The notes under the pieces were generated by a model that saw only the letters and a list, made by a program, of their open reading frames with translations, was not told where the DNA came from and made no database searches. The position numbers were made by a program, and so were the translations under genes. A stretch of 64,000 nucleotides of DNA from Phascolomyces articulosus. Lineage: Eukaryota; Mucoromycota; Mucoromycetes; Mucorales; Lichtheimiaceae. The stretch lies in the NCBI GenBank assembly GCA_025677815.1, contig JAIXMP010000001.1, forward strand, positions 248,001 through 312,000, in the 5' to 3' direction. The first letter of the stretch is position 1; each line of letters starts with the position of its first letter. Shown here piece after piece: positions 1 through 11,591 of the stretch.

Positions 1-480
1 TTATAATATTCACACAACAGTTTTTTTTTCAAGATGTATATGAATAAATTTATTATTTACAAAAAAAAAATGAAAAGATGATGAAATGTATGCTAATATA
101 ATAATAATGATAGTAGTAATGATAATGATAATAAGAGAATGAGGGGTATATATCATGGAGATAATAAATGCACAGAAAAGTAGAGATTATGATGATAATT
201 TGGATAAGCGACAGTTTTTTTTTTGTTTGGTTGTTTTGTTTAAGCACCGGTGTTGGTACAATCAGAATTTTGCATATAGTGGTGGCCCATTTGGATCCAT
301 GAATTTTCCCACATAATCAGGAGCATTGGAAGAACGCATAGGATCATTAAGATACTTGTGGTTTACACTTGAAGAGTCAGAACATTCGGTAAATGAGAAT
401 ATAGATCCAGGTCTTGAATTAGCAGGAGAAGTAGTTGTACTACTGCTATGATCTTCAGAAGATTCCTTGGCGTGAATGGT
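1..480 (-). repeat. Truncated third copy of the palindrome-arm repeat
   Basis: This stretch aligns with the outer-middle part of the left palindrome arm (about 36276-36765) in the same orientation. It includes the 3' flank and the 3' part of the 89-aa gene. Similarity stops sharply near 475, after the bases CCTTGGC. The copy therefore lacks the first quarter of the coding region, the leader and the TATA promoter found at 36795-36931. Scattered substitutions and small indels mark it as older than the two palindrome arms, which look identical to each other. The repeat runs off the left edge of the window, so its other boundary is unknown. Confidence 0.85.
242..475 (-). pseudogene. 5'-truncated, frameshifted copy of the 89-aa palindrome gene
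   Basis: On the minus strand this encodes most of the C-terminal two thirds of the 89-aa protein at 36526-36795 (SRPGSIFSF, YLNDPMRSSNAP, HYMQNSDCTNTGA). An extra T near 288 breaks the frame around the conserved KDPMG segment. The N-terminal 20 or so residues and the promoter are missing. It is a fragment, not an expressible gene. Its value is as evidence that the 89-aa gene belongs to a dispersed family. Confidence 0.8.
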
Positions 481-657
481 TACATATGACTTTAAATGAT
501 AAACGTGTACTCACCTTTTTCTATGGTTTTTTTTTTTTTTACGTGTGTGAATGATTTTCGAATAAATATATATTTTTAATTCATGTTCCATATGCAACAA
601 AAAGATATAAAAAGACTGGAAAATCATGATGATGTTTATATGTGTCATAAAAACAGC

Positions 658-696
<39 letters not shown>

Positions 697-1610
697 ATTA
701 CTTTCCATTGAATAAAATAATAAGTTAAAATACATCCCCGTCAAAAAGTCTACTCTTGTTGATCGCCTTGGTCGTGGCTAAAAGTGATCAATTTAGCGAA
801 TATCGATTTAGTGAGTAGCCATATTTCTCCGTTAGCATTTTGTTGTTGTTCACACAAACACAGAACAAGTTTTTTTTTAGAGCAAGCGTAATAACGCATG
901 GTCCCTCCTTTCTTTCACTAACAAGGTATTTTATGTCTATTTTTATATAATTCGTTATTTTTCTTTACGTTTTTGCTGCTGTAGGAACTATGGAATACGT
1001 TTTCCATTCATAGACGTGTTTCAGGGTATGATAATTTTATCATCCAAAATGAATAGCAGGTTAAATTTAATTGGCATTCCTTGATTTTACTTGAAGGAAA
1101 GGGTGTACTGTACATAATTAGGATAGTCATTGTTGATTTTTTATATCATCTGCAAATTTACATATAATTATCCACAGTATTTCATATTTTTATAGGTACA
1201 AATAGGCAATCATATAAGATTTACTATTACATAACCATGATACTGCGTGGAGTATTGTGTTTTGAAGCACATACATGAAGAATGTATTCCCTGTCCGTAG
1301 ATTAAAGATTATTACTCTTTATTATGCATGACCCAACAGCATATTTTTATGGCAGAAAACATTCTAAATTTGCATGATTATTGGTTTTTCATCTTAGAAG
1401 TATAAGATAAAACTAAACATACTTGCATCAGCGTTTATGCTCAATAGTATATAGTATATCAAAAGGAAAGACGGTCATGTGTATTTGATTTTATGTGTGA
1501 CTTTAGCGCAGTACGGATTTGACCTCCTATATTTCCATGCACTAGACGTACTTGTTGGATTTTTAGGCAACACTTTTCTTTTTTTTTTCGTTTGATCAGA
1601 GCCAAAGACA
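481..1610. other. Intergenic, no gene seen
   Basis: AT-rich DNA with a compound microsatellite, (TA)n followed by (TG)n, at about 658-695. A short stretch at about 789-818 (TTTAGCGAATATCGATTTAG) resembles the terminal motif of the pogo-like element at 60787-61448. A pyrimidine tract at 1571-1590 lies just upstream of the next gene. No supported open reading frame or RNA gene was found. Confidence 0.6.
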
Positions 1611-2202
1611 ATGACGGACACCAATGACGATATCAAACTAGCCCAAGCACTTCAAGAGCAATTCGACCGTCCGGATTTTGGGTTTGCAGTAGAACCCATT
1701 ACCACATGTCCTCACATTCCAAATTCTATTGCTACGCAAGTTTTCATTGACACACCATGCCAAAGCTGTAACGAACCCAAGGAAAACTGGCAGTGTTTGA
1801 CGTGTGATCATACAGTTCTTTGTTCACGTTATCGTAATGGACATATGTTGGATCATTTTGAAAAGAATAAGGACCATGCTGTCTGTTTAAGTTATAGCGA
1901 TCTATCTGTGTGGTGTTTTGTTTGTGAAAACTATATCGTCAATGAGGTAAAGTATACAAAATATGTTTATTTATCAAATATCTTTTAAGGTGGTGGTATT
2001 TCATTATAAAAAATAACATGATTGTCGTGTTTTTTTTATGCATTATTAGGCTCTTGACAATCTAAAACATGCAGCTTATATGGCAAAATTTGGTGAAGAA
2101 CCTCCTCAAGCATCCACTCTTGTGGTACAAGATAATCAAGGTGCTGGAAGTAGTAGTTGTGCTGCGGGTGGTAGTGGTAGTAGTAGTAGCAATAAGCAGT
2201 AA
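1611..2202 (+). CDS. UBP-type zinc-finger (ZnF-UBP) protein, HDAC6 zinc-finger-like
   Basis: Two exons, 1611-1946 and 2050-2202, give 162 aa; the intron has a GTAAAG donor and TAG acceptor. Residues about 32-110 form a ZnF-UBP domain. Visible hallmarks are CPHI, CQSCNEPKENWQCLTCDHTVLC, SRYRNGHMLDHFEKNKDHAVCLSY and DLSVWCFVCENYIV, with the Cys/His spacing of the HDAC6, USP5 and BRAP fingers. This family binds the free C-terminal Gly-Gly of ubiquitin. No deacetylase or protease domain is attached, so it is a stand-alone ubiquitin-tail reader by inference. The tail is Gly/Ser-rich. The start is the first ATG after a polypyrimidine tract. Confidence 0.88.
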
Positions 2203-3187
2203 AAACACAACGATACCCATCCGATTGTATATTTTTTGTAGCAATAAAGCTTCCTTTATGTACCATATATATGTTAATTCCATCGAATACACTTATTCAT
2301 GATAAATGAAAGTGAATTATATAGATGAGTATTTCATGTTAAAGTGAACATTTTAATTTAATAATCAACGTTGTTGTTGGATATGGACCATTGCTTATAA
2401 TTGCTTGCAATGGATGACAAAGAATATAACCATTTGTGACACGCGGTAGAAAATTGTATAATTCATTGGTTAGATGATCCTGTCCTACCCATCTTAAACA
2501 GAAGTATGAGCTTCTTTTAAAGAAGACGTAAAATACAAAATGATCGGCAAAAATAACATTTTTGTTTGCTTTTTTTTTTAGTCTCAGAGTTGAGTTAATA
2601 TAAAGTATATATGAAAATGGCTTTGCTTATAGGTCAGGTTTTAATAACATTAATGTAAATGTACATTTCATAAAACACGGAAAGGGCTATTCGAAGCTTG
2701 TTCTTTCAATTAAAGGATAAGATGACGTTGAAAAAAAGAAATATATTGATCAATTTAGTTGGCATAGAAGCATAAAGAGCAAGGAAAATAACATCGAAGA
2801 AATTCATAAGGAGTCAATTTGTTGATGCATAAAGAATATTGGTGTTATAGGCAGGATATTTGATTTTTTTATATACATTTATATAGAGTTTCGATGTAAA
2901 GAAAAATTGCTCACATGAATCCATGAACATAGAAGCATTTTGTTTATCGCTGTTCCATAATAAGGAAGTCCTAGTTTTATATACAGTTTATCGAAAAACA
3001 CCACATCGTTTTTTTGATCAAAACGCAATACAAACCGGACTTTTTTTTTTCTTTTTCTCTCTTTTATATATACTCACAAACTTTTTTCTTTTATTTTTTT
3101 TTTTTTTGTATTCTTTCACCATTGAATTCCTTTGCCTTCATCGTAACTTTCATCTTTTCATAAAAACACAACATTTTTTCTTCATTC
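2203..3187. other. Intergenic region with pyrimidine-rich leader
   Basis: AT-rich with no convincing coding potential. From about 3030 to 3120 the plus strand is dominated by T and C runs immediately before the next gene, as expected of a promoter or 5' leader here. The open frame across 2923-3249 is low-complexity Phe/Leu encoded by these runs and is not a gene. Confidence 0.6.
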
Positions 3188-5156
3188 ATGACGGGTCAAA
3201 CTTCACCGGAATTTTCCAGTTCATCCCCATCTCAAATGGATTATTATGAAGGTAGAGTTATTATTACTATTATTATTATTATTTTTATCGTCGCCACCTT
3301 TTCCTCCAATATAAATATTTTTTTTGTTCCCGATCTTCCTTTTTTCTCATTCAATATATAATAATATATATATCATTCCCATTTTCTATTGGGGGGCATG
3401 GACAATATAGAAGGATCCACCACACCAAATAATATGAAAAGTAAAGTACGGGCCAATGCACTTTATAATACACCACGAGCACGACGATTTACAGAACGCG
3501 TTGCAGAAGCGGTAGAAGTGTCTTCATTGAATCGAGCTTTGGATGATGTTATGGTCCTTGATTCTCCTTCACCTGTACGGAATGAAGATGTAGATATGAT
3601 GGACCCTTCTTCTCCTTTACAACTACGTAACAATAAAACGATTCGAAAACGACGTTCTTTGATTAAATTTAATGAAGCACAACAACAGAGACAACGACGT
3701 AAATTACGACATACACAACAACAGTATAAATTAGGCTCTTCTTCTTCTTCGTCATCCATAGCACAAGCATCACGAGGATCAGATGATGATTATGAAGATG
3801 ATCAAGAAGACGGTGAATCCGATGATGAATATGTATATAGCAATGGTGGTACTGGTACTCGTAACAGTAGAAGATTGGCCTCTCGTCAAAGTAGTGTTGG
3901 ATCAGAAGAAGGAGGAATAGGAAATTCAACACAATCAACACTCATACGATCCACTACTACACCTACTGGGAGGACTCGACGACGATTACGATTACAAAAT
4001 AGTAATAATATACCTATGGATACACCTGAAATTGACGAGGATGCAAGTCCTACCTTTTTCCCATCCAAAACGACACGTACCATTAATCCTGTGGTAGTAG
4101 AACCAATTGTTTTGGGAACAACTCACGGTGTGACGAGAGAAAATAGAAGAAGACGACCTAATCCTATCGCTAAAAAACTAGACCGTTTGCGCCATGCTCC
4201 TGATATTAACATGTTGGATCTTAGCAAACATTTGATTATACCTGATAATACCAATCATAACAATGCTGCCAGTCCATCGTCTTCTACATCCACGACGGGT
4301 TCTACACAACAACGTCAAGAACAACGAGGGGACCGTACGAGTAGCAACAGTAGTAGTAGTAGTAGTAGTAATAACACGGACGAGGAAGAAGAAAAACAGA
4401 ATAGAGAAGAATCCCCTATTTCCATACCTGATAATGATAATAATGTACATGATAACGGAGAAGATGATGACGACGACGACGACATGATGATGGAACAAGC
4501 ATCACAAGGAATTATTGAAAACCAGCAACAGCCTTCTGAAGCCCTTACTCCCAATACAACTGCTACCACTTTGGAACAAAAACAACAACAGCGACAACTT
4601 AACGATCCTATTCAAAATAGGTAAACAAATCAATCACAAGAAAGAATATTTTTTTAATGTGTGGGGAGAAAAAAAGAGGAAAAATTATTAACCATAGATC
4701 CACAAAAAATTAAAATAATAAAAATAAATTGTATATAGTCCACCACTTGATCCCAGCCTCATTGATATGGAAGATCAATCCATGTCACCCATGGTACATG
4801 ATACAATGATTGAATCTCCAGGTTCACCTATTACACCTCAACCCATGACCACGACAGAAGACAACCATACCATGAGCAAAGAAATTGCCCACACACATAC
4901 CAATAGGATAGTCACCACTGCATCAGCAGTACAGCAAGAACCCACACCTGTAGCTACCCAATCTGAAATGGAATCTACTACAATGAATCAAGAAGAACAA
5001 GAAACAATGATACATAAAATCAAACAAGAAAATGGGGAAGATGAAGAATATAAAAGAGGAGAAGAAGGACATGGAAAAGCACAAAGTAGAGAAGATTCAA
5101 ATTCATATCTTGGACGAGTTGTTGGCAGTGTTTCACGGTTCTTTTGGGGTGCTTAA
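3188..5156 (+). CDS. Unrecognised, largely disordered basic/acidic protein (563 aa)
   Basis: Three exons, 3188-3251, 3411-4620 and 4739-5156, join in frame. The family is not recognised. Visible features: several basic clusters that could be nuclear localisation signals (KTIRKRRSLIKF, RQRRKLRH, RTRRRLRL, RENRRRRPNPIAKKLDR). There are Ser-Pro sites near the N terminus (DSPSP, PSSP), Ser and Asp runs, and a short hydrophobic, aromatic C terminus (SYLGRVVGSVSRFFWGA) that could be an amphipathic helix. Segment RPNPIAKKLDRLRHAPDI (about residue 285) is the most complex, hence most likely conserved, part. A nuclear or chromatin role is a guess from composition only. The start ATG at 3188 is the only one that splices cleanly into exon 2. 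Confidence 0.7.
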
Positions 5157-5431
5157 ATTTGTATAAATTATATATATATATATATATATATAAACCATCA
5201 TTACCATTTTCATTTATTATAGTAATAAAACACTAAGTTATGCATTCTTTATATATAAATATATAAACATCATGGTTTGAAGTAGTAGTACATCTTGAAA
5301 GAGAGAAGAGATAATGATTCTTTTTTCCCAAGTTGCCGGGCGGGTTTTTGAAAGCCCAATGTGATTCAGCTCCGTGGCATTTTACTTCGTGAAATAATTG
5401 ATAGTTGTTCACCAACCACCCACCTTACAAG

Positions 5432-6640
5432 ATGCGCGTTTCGTTTTTTTTAAACGTGCTCATAGCATTATCTATCATTGCCATTGCTGCAGCCACAGAG
5501 GTTTGTATTAAGATCTTTATTTTTTTAATCTTTCTCTCTCTCTTTTTTTTTTTTGTATTTCAAAAAAAAACAGACTCGAACAATGTAGGGCTACTATAAC
5601 ACGACCCTAATTAACCATGGCTTTAGGTTGAAAAGGAAATCAAACTTCACGTCTATCATAAACAAGGAGCTGATTATAAAAAACGAGGTGAAATTATTGG
5701 ATTACCAAACGCACCATCTTATGTAGCAACGGCTAAAGACGACACTATTGAATTGAATAGTTTACTTTATCAAGTCAAGATTCGTGACGAAACGACCGAT
5801 CGTATTATTCTTTCTTCTATTAAAGCAGTATGTATTCTCTCTCACACTATTTATATCACCATAGATTGGATAGGTTATTGTCGATATAAATAAATTGGAA
5901 ATATATAAATATATATTATAACTTTGACATGTGATTGATATATATTATTATTATTATTACTATTTCTTTATTACTGTAGTGTCAATTAGTGGATAGTGGT
6001 TGGAAAGACGAGTTTCGTGTACATTTCGATGATGAGAAAAAAGTATATCACGTGGATTATTATGCACAAACTGATGCATGCGATTCCGATATCGAGGTTC
6101 GTTTTCTGTTGGATTTTCGTGTGTGTTGGGGGGAAAGGGGAAAAGGATAAACTATATTAATAATGATTATCTCTATAGCTTCCTTATAAAGCTGAACCCA
6201 AGTTTGCTACTCGAGTATTTGTTGAAAGACCAGTTGCTGGTGCAAAGTAAGTATGAGAATAGAATGAAAGAGTATTATCTACATACTACTGACAAAAAGA
6301 GAGATATTAACAATAATAACAAAAAAAACGAATTAGACCATTTTTAGGACAATATGGTAAACAGAATCAACAACAAGCACAACAAGTAAGACAACAGGCA
6401 CAGCAAGGACAAGTACAAGGAAAAGAAGGTGGTGAAGAAGAATTCCCTATTGAAGAAGAAAAGACATTTTTCCAAAAGTATTGGTAAGCAAAATGATTAG
6501 TAAAACATAATTCCGGGGTAACAACATTGCTTATTTAATTTACGAAAATTTGTGATAGGTACCTCGTGCTTGGCGGTGCCTTAGTTCTTATAAACGCAAT
6601 GAATGCTCCACCTGAAAGCGGTCCTGCTCCAAGACGATGA
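5432..6640 (+). CDS. EMC10: ER membrane protein complex subunit 10 (EMC10)
   Basis: Six exons (5432-5500, 5627-5827, 5980-6096, 6179-6246, 6337-6483, 6559-6640) give 227 aa. An N-terminal signal peptide (MRVSFFLNVLIALSIIAIAAA) is followed by a lumenal beta-rich domain. A Gln-rich linker then leads to FFQKYWYLVLGGALVLINAMNAPP, the C-terminal membrane segment preceded by the FFxKYW motif typical of EMC10. The last residues are PESGPAPRR. EMC inserts tail-anchored and multi-pass proteins into the ER membrane; EMC10 is a lumenal-side subunit with a single transmembrane helix. Length and layout match the family. Exon 5 uses an acceptor at 6335-6336, since the next AG would close the frame early. 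Confidence 0.9.
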
Positions 6641-6818
6641 AAATTTAATTACTATATATAAAATAATAAAAATCAATTCTTTTTTTTTCTTTTTCTTCAA
6701 AAAACGCTCCTTTCTTTTACTTTTTACTTTTTGTTTTCTTTATTCCAATCCAATTTTTGATCCTACTTTAATCAAACCACGATCATTTCATCGATAGACT
6801 ATATTACCTTTTTATAAA

Positions 6819-8400
6819 ATGATGAGACCTCCTTCTATTCAAGGTAGTTCTTTTTTTTATTAATTTGACAACGTGTGTAGATATATATATATTCATTAGT
6901 TCTCATATGATGATTTCTATTTCAAAATAAACCGCATGAAAAAAAAATACAACAGCATTTTCTAGAGTACAACAACACGCTATTTCTTTACGTAAAGTAG
7001 TTCCTTCTTCGAGACGATCCGTTCAAACAACAGCAGAACCACCTTCATTACCACCTTCAGAATCATCGCTACCAGCACCTCCCAATGTCACAGACTGGAA
7101 TCCAGTTCATCTCGACATGTTTTTTGATCGTAAACAAGCAGCATCGTCAATACTTTATAGTCCCGTCCTTCGTAAACAACCACTTGTCACCGTCAATAAT
7201 AACAACAACAATAATAACCAACATGAACAAGAACAAATAGAAAAATCCACTGAGTTAATTATTGCTCAAGATATTATTGAAAATGATCACCAGTATCATT
7301 CCCTTCAAGATACATTAAATGATTCTCATTTGTTTGATACGTATGAACAGGTGACTCATTTACAAGCGTGGGGAGGATTTTCTCGAGGACAAGCAAAAGC
7401 TGTCATGGAAACTATTCAAAACTTGCTACGGATAAGGTATATTTAATATGGTACAATCTTTTTTGTGCTTTCCGTTGTATTACTATTATATAAACCCCTC
7501 TTTTGGGAGAGGATAAGACGATCATTCTCATCCCCCCTCTCCCCCTCATCTTTTAAACAGCTGGCTTTCTCCTTAAACCCATCAATATTAACATAAAATG
7601 TATCAATCATAGTGTTGCCAAGCAAACGGATCAATTTTTAACTTCATCACAACTTGAAAATGTAAGTAATAAAAAATATTATGCCTTACAAAACTCCACG
7701 CGAAAAATCTCGTATTATAGAAACGCACCTCCTACGTAATAATAATATACATCTACAAAAAAAATTACATATACTAAACCGAAACTGGGTACGACATCTT
7801 TTTTTTTTTGCGATCACTGGTCCGATAAAAACACTTTCTATAAATAGGAATCATATCTGATCAGTGCCGCTGTTGCTGAGTTCCGTAGGGAGGTGCAGTT
7901 GTTACGACGCAACGATTCGGCGTTACTACAGTCGGAGTTGACAGCCCTTACGCGTGAAGTGGAGAGTCTGGAGCAACGCCTCAGTGAAGATTTGGGTTCG
8001 ATGCGTGACGATATTGAATTATCTATGAATGATTATCGATCCGATATTCGCGAAGAACAAAAAATCACTGAACATCAAATTCAAGGTATTAATAACCGTT
8101 TGACAGTTTCTTTAGGTGATGCTGCAACAGAATTAGAATCTCTTAAATGGAATGTTATTTGGCGTGGTCTTTGTAAGTAGTGTTAAGCACATCATATGTG
8201 AATGTATTATTCTTAAATTTTAACAAACGAATATTCTTTTCTTTCTACTAGTGGGAGGATTAGTCACTGCATTAGGTATCACTGCAGTAGGGTATGCATT
8301 ATCTGCCCTTCGAAATGCGCGTGCAGCAGCTGTTCAACGTAAAGAAGCTACCAAATCCTCAAATGATAATTTAACTTATGCAGACATGGAATTATCTTAG
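6819..8400 (+). CDS. Mitochondrial coiled-coil inner-membrane protein, FMP32/CCDC90 (DUF1640) family
   Basis: Five exons (6819-6843, 6956-7436, 7613-7661, 7848-8172, 8252-8400) give 342 aa. The N terminus is Arg/Ser-rich without acidic residues (MMRPPSIQAFSRVQQHAISLRK), fitting a mitochondrial presequence. The DUF1640 head follows (DTYEQVTHLQAWGGFSRGQAKAVMETI, then AKQTDQFLTSSQLEN). A long coiled coil runs through REVQLLRRNDSALLQSELTAL to ELESLKWNVIWRG, and a C-terminal membrane helix follows (LGGLVTALGITAVGYAL). The family includes yeast Fmp32 and animal MCUR1/CCDC90B, linked to cytochrome oxidase and calcium-uniporter assembly. Which role applies here cannot be read from sequence. An Asn run near residue 100 is local low complexity. 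Confidence 0.87.
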
Positions 8401-8929
8401 ACTTTTTTACAACGTATCATTTCTCTATATACATATCGTTTTATATATATTACCTTACCTACTACTCAGCTATTCATTCATCCAATCCAATAACCTCACC
8501 TTTTTTATTTATTTTTTACTTTTGTCTTTTTTCCTTTTCTTATGTATACATTTTTTCTTATTGAGCCCGACAACCTCAAACTTGAACGTGAAACTACAAA
8601 CAACATGCTCTGAAACCCTCTCCACCCTCTTTTTTTTTTTTCTTTTTTGTAAAATAATCCCTGTTCTTTCTTTTTTCTTTTCTTAAACATCCACTCAAAC
8701 CTTGTACCATAAAAACAAACATATACACCGAGAATCAGAAAAGAAAAGAAAATAATAATAATAAATATATGATTATACATAGATATATAAAATATTTATA
8801 TATTCAAACAAAAAAAAAAGTGAGAGTGTGAGTGGGTGTCAGTGTGAGAGTGTTTGGGATAATATACTACAGAAATCATAAAAAAAAATTCAAGAGTTTG
8901 TTTTTTGTTTTTTGTTTTTGTTAAGTGAT
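8401..8929. other. Convergent 3' intergenic region
   Basis: The space between two converging genes, rich in T runs on the plus strand and then A-rich (about 8730-8880). It probably holds both polyadenylation regions. No gene seen. Confidence 0.5.
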
Positions 8930-11591
8930 TTAATAAGGGGGAGGTGGAGGAGGCATATTGAATCCACCGCCTGGAACACTGTTGTCTCTTGAAGGCAAAG
9001 GTGGAGGACCACCAGCGCCACCTTGACGATGTGGCACAGGTGGCGCTGGCACAGGTCGATTACCATATTGTTGACCAGGATATTGTTGTTGTTGTTGTTG
9101 AGGATGGGAATGTCCATAATGATGATGTTGCTGGGATTGTTGAGGAATATTAGCGCCAGCACCCAAAGGAGGTACCAAATCCTTTTTAGAATGAGAATGC
9201 AATCGAGCACCAGGTTGGCCAAAGACCAACTTGGGAGCATCGACCAAATAACCCTTGGTACCCTTTTTACCTGGTTGTTCTTCTGCTTGAATATAGAAAT
9301 GCATCTTGCCTGTACTTTCCTCATAGAAACCAGCACAATAATTACGGAAACCCATCAATTTGATATTTTGTCGATTGTTTCCATTGGGAGATTTGGTAAA
9401 CAACTTATACATTTTTTCTTCGGTATTGCCGTTAAAGGTAATATAAGTCGAGTTTTGGTTCAAGATGGATAATAAGGCTTGAGGAGGTGGGACATTGACA
9501 ATGGCACTGGAAATGATTTGTACCATTAAATGAGGATCGCCTTCTTCTTTGTTACGCATGTCTTTGGAATAGAGACGGCCTGCACCGCAACAATGGACGT
9601 CACCACCCAAAAAGGAAACACGCACGGATCGATCACGAGCGTATTGTTGCAATCGTTCAATGAATCGTTTTCGTTCTACTTCGTGGTTACCAGCGGTCCA
9701 ATCTATAATGACACAACAAAAAATGTATGAAAAAGTGTTAGTGAAAATTTTGTTATAAGAATATTCCACCATTCAATGATGCCTCATCCAAACTTATTTT
9801 ACTTACGGTCGTTCATATCATCCAACAATTCGGGATCACCGTTCCATTTATTCAAAGATCCACTAATAAGATCACCTAAAGCACCTGTTTTGCCTGCCAA
9901 GGTGGCCAAATTAAAACCAGCAGCACCGTCCATAGCCTTTTCAAAAAGCGTCAATCTAAAAATATACACATGAAAAAAAGTGGTTAATGGATGTCCTTTC
10001 TTTTTCCCCTTAAAAAAATAAAGTTATATACTCAAAAAAAAAACCATTTATTTACCTTGGATAAATCAATGGTACACCCGTTACAATCAATAAATGTTTG
10101 ATACTCATGGGTAATTTAGCCATAGCATCAAATACAATATCATAAGACTTGGGTTGACACACATCTTGCTTGGTACGTTCACCACGTGCATCCAATGACA
10201 ACAAACCAATATCAGGACCTAATGTAGTCACGACATGTTGACATGTACGTGTTGTACCTTGAATCATACCATCACGTTGAGCTAATTCCATGGTTGTATG
10301 ATGTTGGAAAAGATAATAGAAACGGCATGCATTTTGGAATAAAACTAAAATAAGAAATAGTGTAAGTTATTACTTGTCATTTTTTCATTCCTTCCCCCCC
10401 AAAAAAAAAGCAAATAAAAAACTTACCAACAAAACAATCGGCTTGTTGCATTTCAACTGGATATGAACCAAAACCATCAATGATATCCTAAAAATAGAGG
10501 GAATCGTTTGTTAATATACATCAATATATTTGTTCATGAGAATTACGAATAATAAATCATCCATCATGATATCTTACGTGATCATCCCACATGTTCACCG
10601 AAGGAATAGTTGCAAAGGCAGTGGCAACATATTTGTTACCTTCAAAACTAAATTACCAACAATAACAGCAATATATTAGTTACTATTATCGATTCACACA
10701 ACATACATATACTCAGAGTAAAAAGGACATATACACACACGTAATATCCTTCACCATCTCCTCAATATCCATCCTGAACCACGTTTATGTAAAAAAAAAG
10801 AGAATACTTTACCCAAAACACTTGATATAATTGTTCATGTAAAAATCTTCAAAACCAGAACGCATTTCAGGTGTCAATTTCATAGCAACACGTTTCTTTG
10901 GATCCTTTTCCTCATTCCAAGGTTTCATGAAATCTTCCTTAATCAAACGATCCTGGTATAATTGATCACCACCACCTAACAAGACATGGAAAGGCATCAC
11001 ACGATGACGATCCAAGACATCTTGCCAAAGAGGAGCTTCCTTTTCGCCAAATTTATCCTTTGTTTCTTGAGGAATATCCGAGAATCCATTACATGAATGA
11101 AACATGAATCGGAAAGCATCATAATAACCGGGAATATGGAAAGAATATTGCTGATTATTCAAACAAGCACTTGTATAAGTAGCCAATTGAGCTTCTTCAT
11201 CAAATGGTAGTTGTAATTCAAAACGCCAGAAACGATATTGGTTACGATAACAATCCAATTGTTCGCCTTGAGCAGTGATTTGTTTAGTACGTCCACTACG
11301 TTCGGTTTTCAAGGTTACGGTCAAGACAGGAGGTTGGACATGGTCAGAGACAATTAAACAAGAACCTCGATAAATTCCACGTCGATAATCAGTAGAAATA
11401 TATTTCAATAAAGGACCACAGACAACGTTGCCTCCAGGATTCAAGTGACCACTTGAACCACCACCGAGATTCATTCGTTGGAAATCGGCAATAGGTGGAG
11501 CATGACCACCGCCACCGTAGCCAGGGCCAGGATTAGTGGATGCGGGTGACATGCCATGACCACCTTCTTGCGGAGGATATTGTGAATACAT
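8930..11591 (-). CDS. PhoD-like metallophosphatase family protein (706 aa)
   Basis: Six exons on the minus strand (11591-10813, 10647-10578, 10487-10427, 10344-10056, 9955-9807, 9702-8930) join exactly in frame. A Gly/Pro-rich start (MYSQYPPQEGG) precedes a catalytic region related to fungal PhoD-type phosphatases. Likely metal-site segments are HVLLGGGDQLYQDRL (about residue 205), PSVNMWDDHDIIDGFGSYP (about 275), GLLSLDARGERT, DDMNDHWTAGNHEVER and FLGGDVHCCGAGRLY. The C terminus is a His/Gln and poly-Pro tail ending NMPPPPPPY, possibly an SH3 or profilin ligand. The enzyme class is a phosphodiesterase/phosphatase, but the substrate is unknown. No signal peptide is visible, so a cytosolic location is likely. 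Confidence 0.85.

Noticed and set aside
53..247. 64-codon minus-strand frame (and its relatives at 36342 and 38572)
   Set aside because: It lies in the 3' flank of the 89-aa gene, and the residues are Tyr/His/Ile runs from microsatellite-like sequence.
2923..3249. 108-codon frame before the first disordered-protein gene
   Set aside because: Poly-Phe/Leu from a pyrimidine-rich leader; it overlaps the real start exon at 3188 in another frame.
4178..4569. Several antisense frames of poly-Val, Ile or Ser
   Set aside because: They mirror Asp, Asn and Ser codon runs of the plus-strand gene at 3188-5156.
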